Part shown: one piece after another, positions 57,195-64,000 of the stretch | Layout of the letters: every line of letters starts with the position of its first letter | Position numbering within the stretch: position 1 is the first letter of the stretch | Source: Plantimonas leprariae | GTDB lineage: Bacteria > Pseudomonadota > Alphaproteobacteria > Rhizobiales > Rhizobiaceae | Direction of reading: 5' to 3' | NCBI RefSeq assembly: GCF_008802405.1 | Contig: NZ_VZDO01000014.1 | Coordinates: 1-64,000 of the forward strand | DNA: 64,000 nt | Notes under the pieces: generated by a model | Database searches by the model: none | Seen by the model: the letters and a program-made list of their open reading frames with translations, nothing else | Told to the model about the DNA's origin: nothing | Position numbers and translations under genes: made by a program

Positions 57195-57266
57195 CGTTTA
57201 TGGTTTCCGGCAGTTGAACGGCCGGACCCGCGATGGGCGGGAGGGGCCGTGAGGAAACGCACGGTC

Positions 57267-58094
57267 ATGAGCACCCTTCGCAAGACCATCGCTCCGCTCG
57301 CGGCCGGGATCGCCCTCGCGCTCGCCGCCGGCTCCGCCTACGCCGCCGACCTCATCGAGCAGGCGCCGCTGGTGCCGGTCGAGGTCGGCTCCGGCTGGTA
57401 CCTGCGCGGCGACCTCTCCTACGACTTCAAGAGCGACCTCGATGCCGACTACGGCATGAAGTACGAGGACAAGTTCGGAACGAAATATTCGAAGGACGAC
57501 AAGTTCGACGACTACGGCCTCGACGACAACATCGATTACGGCGCCGGCTTCGGCTACCAGTTCACCGACTACTTCCGCGGCGACCTCACGGCGCACTACT
57601 GGAAGACCGACCTGAAATACGACGGCAAGGACCTCGGCGACACGCTCTGCCTGTCGACCGCGATCGCCGGCTACGCCTGCGACGACAGCGGCGATGCGAA
57701 CGCCAAGGCGTGGGAACTGATGGCCAACGCCTACCTCGACCTCGGCACCTTCGCCGGGTTCACGCCCTATGTCGGCGGCGGCGTCGGCGCGGTCCACGTC
57801 AAGTACGACGACATCAAGGTCGCCGGGCACTGCTCCGTCGGCGGCGTCACCTGCGGCCGCGACGTCGACTTCGGGCTCGAAGGTCAGGGCGACTGGCGCT
57901 TCGCCTACGCGCTCACCGCCGGCGCAGCATACGATCTGACGCAGAACCTCAAGCTTGACGTCGGCTACCGCTACCTCGACGTCGACAGCGGCGACATGTA
58001 CCGCACCAGCCTCACCGGCGGCGACTACACGCAGAAGGACGGCGGCTTCCACCGCCATACGATCCAGGCGGGCCTGCGCTACTCGCTGTTCTGA
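57267..58094 (+). CDS. Outer-membrane beta-barrel protein (Omp25/31-like), copy 2
   Basis: 275 residues from ATG 57267 (GTG 57249 with GGGAGGGG upstream is an alternative). Signal peptide ending AGSAYA, mature ADLIEQAPLVPVEVGSGWYLRGDLSYDF, YLDLGTFAGFTPYVGGGVGAVHVKY and terminal IQAGLRYSLF. Shares layout and many residues with copy 1 but has a different loop (Lys/Asp/Tyr-rich residues ~60-85). A tandem paralogue. Confidence 0.9.
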   Translation: MSTLRKTIAPLAAGIALALAAGSAYAADLIEQAPLVPVEVGSGWYLRGDLSYDFKSDLDADYGMKYEDKFGTKYSKDDKFDDYGLDDNIDYGAGFGYQFTDYFRGDLTAHYWKTDLKYDGKDLGDTLCLSTAIAGYACDDSGDANAKAWELMANAYLDLGTFAGFTPYVGGGVGAVHVKYDDIKVAGHCSVGGVTCGRDVDFGLEGQGDWRFAYALTAGAAYDLTQNLKLDVGYRYLDVDSGDMYRTSLTGGDYTQKDGGFHRHTIQAGLRYSLF

Positions 58095-58119
58095 TCCCTT
58101 TCCCAGCGAGGGGATGATG

Positions 58120-58156
58120 CGGCGGGGTCACGGTGCCCCGCCGTTTCGCGTTTTGC
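58120..58156 (+). terminator. Terminator after omp copy 2
   Basis: CGGCGGGG/CCCCGCCG stem with a short loop, then TTTCGCGTTTT, the same interrupted T tract as after ftsH. Confidence 0.65.
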
Positions 58157-58211
58157 GACATATTCCGGCTTGACGCCGACATCGGGCTTGCATAGCACCC
58201 ACGGCGGGACA

Positions 58212-58248
58212 CGCCTCCCCAACGAGGCGCTTCTATCTGGAAGGGTAG
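58212..58248 (+). promoter_or_regulatory. Structured leader of serC (serC-motif-like)
   Basis: Two hairpins directly before serC: CGCCTC/GAGGCG (58212-58229) and CTATC/GGTAG (58233-58248) whose loop TGGAAG contains the ribosome binding site, six bases before ATG 58254. This resembles the alphaproteobacterial serC RNA motif reported from comparative genomics; the hairpin would gate translation. Confidence 0.55.
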
Positions 58249-58253
58249 CATCG

Positions 58254-59432
58254 ATGAGCGTCATTCCGCGGCCGGACCGGCGTCCGGCGGTTCCTTATTT
58301 TTCATCCGGCCCCTGCGCCAAGCGTCCCGGCTGGTCGCCGGACGCGCTCCGCGACGCGGCCCTCGGTCGTTCCCACCGCGCCAAGCTCGGCAAATCCAAA
58401 CTCCAACAGGCCATCGACGACACCCGTGAGGTGCTCGGCGTTCCTGCCGACTATCGCATCGGCATCGTGCCGGCGTCCGACACCGGCGCGGTGGAGATGG
58501 CGATGTGGTCGCTGCTCGGGGCCCGCGGCGTCGACATGCTGGCCTGGGAAAGCTTCGGCTCCGGCTGGGTGACCGACGCGGTGAGGCAGTTGCGCCTCGC
58601 CGACGCCCGCGTCCTCGAAGCCCCCTACGGCGAGATCGTCGATTTCGCCACCGTCGATTTCGACCGCGACGTGGTGTTCACCTGGAACGGCACGACCTCG
58701 GGCGTCCGCGTGCCCAACGGCGACATGATCCCGGCCGACCGGCAGGGCCTCACCATCTGCGACGCGACCTCGGCAACCTTCGCGCAGGACCTGCCCTGGG
58801 ACAAGCTCGACGTCGTCACCTACTCCTGGCAGAAGGTGCTGGGCGGCGAGGCGGCGCACGGCATGCTGATCCTGAGCCCCCGCGCGGTCGAGCGGCTGCT
58901 CACCTACAAGCCGGCCTGGCCGCTGCCGAAGATCTTCCGCCTCACCTCCGGCGGCAAGCTGTCGGAAGGCATCTTCAAGGGCGAGACGATCAACACGCCC
59001 TCCATGCTCTGCGTCGAGGACTATCTCGATGCGCTCGGCTGGGCGAAGCGCATCGGCGGCCTGCCGGCGCTGAAGGCGAGGGCGGATGGCAATCTCGCCG
59101 CGATCGAGCGTTTCGTCGAGGCCAATCCGTGGCTGGGTTTTCTGGCGGCGGACAAGTCGATCCGTTCCAACACCTCCGTCTGCCTCGTCTTCACCGATCC
59201 GGCCGTCGCCGGCACGACCGACGACGCCCGCCAAGCTTTCGCCAAGAACGTCGCGGCGCGGCTGGAAAAGGAAGGCGTCGCACTCGACATCGGCGCCTAT
59301 CGCGACGCGCCGGCGGGCCTGCGCATCTGGTGCGGCGCGACGGTGGAGACCGCCGACGTCGAGGCTTTGATGCCTTGGCTCGGCTGGGCCTACGAGGTCG
59401 AGAAGGGCTCCGCCGCCGCCAGGGCCGCCTGA
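58254..59432 (+). CDS. serC: Phosphoserine aminotransferase
   Basis: 392 residues from ATG 58254. [18 protein letters not shown]-terminus; [21 protein letters not shown] lysine in [15 protein letters not shown] near residue 199; typical of the long proteobacterial SerC subtype. Converts 3-phosphohydroxypyruvate to phosphoserine. First gene of the serine cluster. Confidence 0.95.
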   Translation: MSVIPRPDRRPAVPYFSSGPCAKRPGWSPDALRDAALGRSHRAKLGKSKLQQAIDDTREVLGVPADYRIGIVPASDTGAVEMAMWSLLGARGVDMLAWESFGSGWVTDAVRQLRLADARVLEAPYGEIVDFATVDFDRDVVFTWNGTTSGVRVPNGDMIPADRQGLTICDATSATFAQDLPWDKLDVVTYSWQKVLGGEAAHGMLILSPRAVERLLTYKPAWPLPKIFRLTSGGKLSEGIFKGETINTPSMLCVEDYLDALGWAKRIGGLPALKARADGNLAAIERFVEANPWLGFLAADKSIRSNTSVCLVFTDPAVAGTTDDARQAFAKNVAARLEKEGVALDIGAYRDAPAGLRIWCGATVETADVEALMPWLGWAYEVEKGSAAARAA

Positions 59433-59458
59433 CCGGGCGGCGACGGGGAGAGGGTTCG

Positions 59459-59911
59459 GTGGAGCTTTCGATCGCCACCCGGAGCTTTCTCGCCGATACG
59501 CTCGCCCTCGTCACGTTCTTCACCGTCACGAGCGGGCTGAACGAGCGGTTCGTAGTGGGCATGGCTTGGGAGCAGGTGCTGGTTTCGCGCTCCATCGGCG
59601 CCGTTCTCATGCTCCCGAGCGCCCGGCCCTACGGACTCTGGCGAAACTGGTTCCTGGCGAAAGCGCGGCCGTCGACCTGGTTGGGGTATCTGCTGGCCGA
59701 CAGCGCGGCGCTGCTTCTGTTCCAGGTGCCGATCTACTTCGGCATCGTCCTGGCCGGCGGCGCCGATCTGCGGTCCGCTCTCCTGGGCTCTGCGAGTTTC
59801 GCCGTGCTGGTGCTGGTCCTCGGCCGCCCTTACGGCCTCTGGCTCGAGTTCGTCCGTCGGCGTTTCGGCCTCGACGGGCCCGGGCGCAAACCCATGTCGC
59901 TCGGCGGCTGA
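59459..59911 (+). CDS. alaE: AlaE-family L-alanine exporter
   Basis: 150 residues from GTG 59459 (GGGGAGAGG just upstream). SFLADTLALVTFFTVT, ERFVVGMAWEQVLVSRSIGAVLMLPSARPYGLWRNW, LADSAALLLFQVPIYFGIVLAGGAD and GRPYGLWLEFVRRRFG match AlaE, including the repeated P-Y-G motif; four membrane helices. AlaE exports L-alanine in E. coli. Here it sits between serC and serA, so export of serine or of a related amino acid is possible. Confidence 0.85.
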   Translation: MELSIATRSFLADTLALVTFFTVTSGLNERFVVGMAWEQVLVSRSIGAVLMLPSARPYGLWRNWFLAKARPSTWLGYLLADSAALLLFQVPIYFGIVLAGGADLRSALLGSASFAVLVLVLGRPYGLWLEFVRRRFGLDGPGRKPMSLGG

Positions 59912-60007
59912 TTGCCGGCGGGTATCCGGCGGGCCGCCCCATGCGACCCGCGTCGTCTTTCGGCTCCGGAGCCGCAGCGCTCCGCCAGCCACTTTCAGGA
60001 GGCCGTC

Positions 60008-61600
60008 ATGGCACCCCGCGTTCTCGTTTCCGACCAGCTTTCCCCGACCGCCGTCCAGATCTTCAAGGATCGAGGCGTTGAGGTCGACTACCTGCCGGAC
60101 CTCGGCAAGGACAAGGACGAACTTCTCGCCGTCATCGACAAGTATGACGGCCTTGCGATCCGCTCGGCCACCAAGGTCACCGAGAAGCTGATCGGGGCGG
60201 CGGCGAAGCTGAAGGTCGTCGGCCGCGCCGGCATCGGCGTCGACAACGTCGACATCCCGGCGGCTTCCCGCCGCGGCGTCGTCGTGATGAACACGCCGTT
60301 CGGCAACTCGATCACCACCGCCGAGCACGCCGTCGCGATGATGTTCGCGCTCGCCCGCGATCTGCCCGCCGCCGACAGGTCGACCAAGGCCGGCAAGTGG
60401 GAGAAGAACCGTTTCCTCGGCGTCGAGCTGACGGCGAAGACGCTCGGCATCGTCGGCTGCGGCAACATCGGCTCGATCGTCGCCTCCCGCGCCGTCGGCC
60501 TTCGCATGAAGGTCGTTGCCTTCGACCCGTTCCTGTCGGCCGAGCGCGCCCTCGAAATGGGCATCGAGAAGGTGGAACTGCCGGAACTCTTCCGCCGGGC
60601 CGACTTCATCACGCTCCACACGCCGCTGACCGACCGGACGCGCGGCATCATCGACGCCGCCGCGATCGCTCAGATGAAGGACGGGGTGCGGATCATCAAT
60701 TGCGCGCGGGGCGGTCTCATCGTGGAGGCGGATCTCGTCGAGGCGCTAAAGAGCGGCAAGGTCGCGGGCGCCGGCATCGACGTCTTCGAGACCGAACCCG
60801 CGAAGGAATCGCCACTCTTCGACATCGAGACCGTGGTCTGCACGCCGCATCTCGGCGCGTCGACGGAAGAAGCGCAGGAGAACGTCGCCCTGCAGGTCGC
60901 CGAGCAGATGTCGGACTATCTCGTCCACGGCGCGGTCTCGAACGCCCTCAACATGCCCTCGATCACCGCCGAGGAGGCGCCGATCCTGACGCCCTTCGTC
61001 AAGCTCGCCGAGATCCTCGGCGCCTTCGTCGGCCAGGTGACGGAGGACCCGATCAAGGAGATCGAGATCGTCTTCGACGGCAACGTCGCCGCGATGAACA
61101 CCCGGGCCCTCACCAGCGCGGCCGTCGCCGGACTCCTCAAACCCCTCGTCCAGACGGTGAACATGGTCTCCGCACCGCTGATGGCGAAGGAGCGCGGCAT
61201 CCGCATCTCCGAGGTCCGGCGCGACAAGAGCGGCATCTTCGACGGCTACGTCATGCTGAACGTCAAGACCGAGCGGATGGCCCGCTCGGTCGCCGGCACC
61301 TGCTTCGCCGACAGGAAGCCCCGCTTCATCCAGATCAAGGGCATCAATCTCGAGGCCGAGGTCGGGCGGCACATGCTCTACATCACCAACCGCGACGTGC
61401 CGGGCATGATCGGCGCGATCGGCACGGCGCTCGGGCGGAACCGCGTGAACATCGCGAATTTCCATCTCGGCCGCGACCGCGAAGGCGGCGACGCGATCGC
61501 GATCATCTATGTCGATGAGCCGGTGGCGGAGGCGGTGCTGCAGGACTTGCGCTCCATCGATGGCATCGTCCAGGCGAAGCTGCTCTCGTTCGAACTATAG
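60008..61600 (+). CDS. serA: D-3-phosphoglycerate dehydrogenase
   Basis: 530 residues from ATG 60008 (CAGGAGG upstream). NAD motif GIVGCGNIGSIVA near residue 152, Arg in NCARGGLIVE, Glu in DVFETEPA, His in CTPHLGASTEEA; then an intervening domain and a C-terminal ACT domain (YITNRDVPGMIGAIGTALG), typical of serine-regulated SerA. First step of serine synthesis. Confidence 0.96.
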   Translation: MAPRVLVSDQLSPTAVQIFKDRGVEVDYLPDLGKDKDELLAVIDKYDGLAIRSATKVTEKLIGAAAKLKVVGRAGIGVDNVDIPAASRRGVVVMNTPFGNSITTAEHAVAMMFALARDLPAADRSTKAGKWEKNRFLGVELTAKTLGIVGCGNIGSIVASRAVGLRMKVVAFDPFLSAERALEMGIEKVELPELFRRADFITLHTPLTDRTRGIIDAAAIAQMKDGVRIINCARGGLIVEADLVEALKSGKVAGAGIDVFETEPAKESPLFDIETVVCTPHLGASTEEAQENVALQVAEQMSDYLVHGAVSNALNMPSITAEEAPILTPFVKLAEILGAFVGQVTEDPIKEIEIVFDGNVAAMNTRALTSAAVAGLLKPLVQTVNMVSAPLMAKERGIRISEVRRDKSGIFDGYVMLNVKTERMARSVAGTCFADRKPRFIQIKGINLEAEVGRHMLYITNRDVPGMIGAIGTALGRNRVNIANFHLGRDREGGDAIAIIYVDEPVAEAVLQDLRSIDGIVQAKLLSFEL

Positions 61601-61613
61601 GGGCGAAGCGTAG

Positions 61614-62579
61614 CTACAGGGCAGGCGCGGCGATCTTGCCGGCGGCGATCAGCGCCCGCACCGCCTCGTGAACGGCGGCAAGGCTCGAATAGCGCGGCCG
61701 GTAGCCGAGACGGCTGCGGCTTTTCTCGATCGAGTGGGAGGAGGAGCGGACGACGTGGCCGCGGGAGGCCGCTGCGTCGGTTTCCGTCAGCCCCTCCAGC
61801 CACTCCTCGAACGGCTTGAAGGCCAGGCGCGGCTCGCGGCCGAACCAGCGATAGACGGTTTCCGCGTAGCCGCGCAGCGTCACCGCCTGCTCCGAGACGG
61901 TGTTGAAGACCTCGCCGATCGACGCGGCGCGGTTCTCGATCGCGCAGACGATCCATTGCGCGACGTCCTCGGCATGGACGTGGTGCACCGTCTCCAGACC
62001 GAGATTCGGCAGCACGAGCTCCTCGCCGCGGGCGATGCGCGAGAAGACGTCCGGGTTCACGTTGCCGAGCGGGTTGATCGGGTTCCAGCCCTCGCCGACG
62101 ATGTGGCCTGGACGGAAGCTCGTTGCCGGAAACCCGGCGACGCGCGCCTCCCGCATCAGCCACGCTTCGCTTTCCGCCTTGCCGCGCCCGTAGTCATCGA
62201 TCGGGTTCGGCGGCTCGGTCTCGGTGGAGGGAACCGCGACGAAGCTGCCGTAGACCCAGATCGAGCTGCAGAACAGGTAGTGCTCGATCCTGCCCCGCAG
62301 CGCCTCGGCGAGATGCCGCGTGCTTGGCAGGTCGAACGAGATCATGTCGACGACCACGTCCGGCCGGAACTCCGCGATCCTCGCGCCGAACCGCCCGGCC
62401 TTCTCCTCGGCGACCCGGTCGAGCGTGCGGTTCTCGACCTGCTCCCAGGCGAAGTGCGGCCGGTAGGGCTTCGCCGCACCGCGGCTGACGTTCACCACCT
62501 CGTGGCCGCGCTCGGCGAGCATCGGCACGAGATAGGTTCCGACGTGGCCGCTGCCGCCGATGACGATGATGCGCGACAT
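61614..62579 (-). CDS. NAD-dependent epimerase/dehydratase
   Basis: 321 residues from ATG 62579. IIVIGGSGHVGTYLVPML is the Rossmann motif; VDMISFDL, CSSIWVYGSF and YGRGKAESEAWL place the extended-SDR catalytic Tyr-x-x-x-Lys region. The product is not identified. Convergent with serA and divergent from purA. Confidence 0.86.
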   Translation of the reverse strand: MSRIIVIGGSGHVGTYLVPMLAERGHEVVNVSRGAAKPYRPHFAWEQVENRTLDRVAEEKAGRFGARIAEFRPDVVVDMISFDLPSTRHLAEALRGRIEHYLFCSSIWVYGSFVAVPSTETEPPNPIDDYGRGKAESEAWLMREARVAGFPATSFRPGHIVGEGWNPINPLGNVNPDVFSRIARGEELVLPNLGLETVHHVHAEDVAQWIVCAIENRAASIGEVFNTVSEQAVTLRGYAETVYRWFGREPRLAFKPFEEWLEGLTETDAAASRGHVVRSSSHSIEKSRSRLGYRPRYSSLAAVHEAVRALIAAGKIAAPAL

Positions 62580-62713
62580 TGGTTCCTCCCATGCGGATCG
62601 GAACGGCTCCATATCGGCCGCTGCCGCAGCAATATCCAGCCGCACCGCTTTCCGTTCGCCGCCGCGCCGGATAAAAGGCGCCGAAAACGCGCTCGGAAGA
62701 CCGGAATCCGCTC

Positions 62714-64000
62714 ATGGCAAACGTCGTAGTCGTCGGCTCGCAATGGGGCGACGAAGGAAAGGGCAAGATCGTCGACTGGCTGTCGGAGCGCGCCGACGTG
62801 GTGGTGCGCTTCCAGGGGGGGCACAATGCCGGCCACACGCTGGTGGTCGACGGCGTGTCCTACAAGCTCTCGCTGCTCCCCTCCGGCGTCGTGCGGCAGG
62901 GCAAGCTGTCCGTCATCGGCAACGGCGTCGTGTTCGACCCGCACGCCTTCGTCGCCGAGCGCGACCGGCTCGTCGCGCAAGGCATCTCGATCACGCCGGA
63001 ATCCTTGCGCATCGCCGACAACGCCGCGCTGATCCTGTCGCTGCACCGCGAGCTCGACGCGTTCCGCGAGAACTCGAATAGCGGCACCCGCATCGGCACG
63101 ACGCGGCGCGGCATCGGCCCGGCCTACGAGGACAAGGTCGGCCGCCGGGCGATCCGCGTCATGGACCTCGCCGAGCCGGCCGTCCTCCCGGAGCGGATCG
63201 AGCGGTTGCTGGCGCACCACAACCCGCTGCGCCGCGGCCTCGGGCAGGACGAGATCTCGGCCGAGGCGATCCTCGCCGAGCTGACCAGCGTGGCGGATGC
63301 GATCGTGCCGCATATGGACCGGGTCTGGCAGCTTCTCGACAAGCGCCGGAAGGCGGGCGACCGCATCCTGTTCGAAGGCGCGCAGGGCACGCTCCTCGAC
63401 ATCGATCACGGCACTTATCCCTTCGTCACCTCGTCGAACACCGTCGCGGGACAGGCGGCGGCCGGCTCCGGCCTCGGGCCGTCCGCGGTCGGCTTCGTGC
63501 TCGGCATCACCAAGGCGTACACGACACGCGTCGGCGAGGGGCCGTTCCCGACCGAGCAGCAGAACGAGATCGGCGAGTTCCTCGGGACCAAGGGCCATGA
63601 GTTCGGCACTGTGACCGGCCGCAAGCGCCGCTGCGGCTGGTTCGACGCGGTGCTGGTGCGCCAGGCCGTCGCGGTGAACGGCCTTACCGGCCTCGCGCTC
63701 ACCAAGCTCGACGTGCTCGACGGGCTGGACGAGATCCGCATCGCCACCTCCTACCGCCTCGACGGCGAGGCGATCGACCATCTGCCGGCCAGCTCGGATG
63801 CGCTTTCGCGCCTGGAGCCGGTCTACGAGACGTTCGAGGGCTGGAAGGAGACCACCGCCGGGGCGCGGAGCTGGGGCGCGCTGCCGGCGCAGGCGGTGAA
63901 ATATGTCCGCCGGATCGAGGAACTCGTCGGCTGCCCGGTGACGCTGCTCTCCACCTCGCCGGAACGGCAGGACACGATCCTCGTCCGCGATCCGTTCGAG
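62714..64000 (+). CDS. purA: Adenylosuccinate synthetase (runs off the window)
   Basis: The first 429 codons; no stop before the window ends, and a few codons at most are missing. GTP/IMP motifs [64 protein letters not shown] and [12 protein letters not shown] are all present. First committed step from IMP to AMP. Confidence 0.97.
   Translation, partial: MANVVVVGSQWGDEGKGKIVDWLSERADVVVRFQGGHNAGHTLVVDGVSYKLSLLPSGVVRQGKLSVIGNGVVFDPHAFVAERDRLVAQGISITPESLRIADNAALILSLHRELDAFRENSNSGTRIGTTRRGIGPAYEDKVGRRAIRVMDLAEPAVLPERIERLLAHHNPLRRGLGQDEISAEAILAELTSVADAIVPHMDRVWQLLDKRRKAGDRILFEGAQGTLLDIDHGTYPFVTSSNTVAGQAAAGSGLGPSAVGFVLGITKAYTTRVGEGPFPTEQQNEIGEFLGTKGHEFGTVTGRKRRCGWFDAVLVRQAVAVNGLTGLALTKLDVLDGLDEIRIATSYRLDGEAIDHLPASSDALSRLEPVYETFEGWKETTAGARSWGALPAQAVKYVRRIEELVGCPVTLLSTSPERQDTILVRDPFE

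Overview
The window is high-GC, densely packed DNA from an alphaproteobacterium, most likely Hyphomicrobiales (Rhizobiales). The indicators are a ruvC-ruvA-ruvB / ybgC-tolQRAB-pal-cpoB-tilS-ftsH-glmM block, zapA with a DUF4164 gene, a 6S-like RNA before 5-formyltetrahydrofolate cyclo-ligase, Omp25/31-type porin-like proteins starting with a processed ADLIE N-terminus, a serC-serA cluster, and TTAA-N7-TTAA (CtrA-like) sites. I cannot name the genus. Most of the window is ordinary core chromosome; one accessory island and several small insertions into core operons stand out.

Layout. 0.1-2.1 kb: a Trm112-like protein divergent from fadD. 2.2-8.3 kb: an initiator tRNA-fMet carrying what looks like an integrated and decayed element: a frameshifted large serine recombinase that reads into the tRNA, an apparently intact tyrosine recombinase, the 3' end of an FtsK-type ATPase coupled to a TusA-like sulfur carrier, an IS5-like remnant, and two toxin-antitoxin pairs (FitAB-type; Phd/VapC-type). 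A 12-base copy of the tRNA 3' end at 8337-8348 is a candidate attR. 8.6-11.0 kb: a glutarate/glutaryl-CoA pair (CoA-transferase and gcdH). 11.4-12.9 kb: a tandem glycine riboswitch with a visible promoter in front of a DadA-like amino-acid dehydrogenase. 13-18 kb: a muramidase, otsB-otsA (trehalose), eda, a lipoprotein hydrolase and a GNAT enzyme. 18-31 kb: mixed housekeeping and stress genes (GFA, Inh-like, 2-hydroxyacid dehydrogenase with LacI regulator, MarR, CobW GTPase with WD40 partner, TPR methyltransferase, SDR, MBL exonuclease, NhaP2 antiporter, gap).

31-38 kb: DUF4164-zapA, then a ClC channel and an ABC-2 exporter, then 6S RNA, cyclo-ligase, CAP lipoprotein, GST, YmdB-type phosphoesterase and TerC. 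40-45 kb: YebC, a serine hydrolase, then ruvC - an AbrB/VapC toxin-antitoxin pair - ruvA - ruvB - ybgC; the toxin gene overlaps ruvA by four bases. 45-51 kb: Tol-Pal envelope machinery (tolQRAB, pal, cpoB). 51-56 kb: tilS, ftsH, glmM. 56-58 kb: two tandem outer-membrane beta-barrel paralogues. 58-62 kb: serC with a structured leader, an AlaE-type exporter, serA. 62.7 kb to the end: purA, cut by the window edge.

Most notable points: a toxin-antitoxin module inside, and translationally coupled to, the ruv operon; the tRNA-fMet island with its two recombinase types and FtsK-TusA remnant; the glycine riboswitch on a dadA-like gene; an exporter between serC and serA; tilS with no canonical in-frame start; and a broken zapA-6S-cyclo-ligase synteny. 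Three one-base frame problems (two in 5-base G/C runs) may be consensus errors and should be checked before calling pseudogenes.
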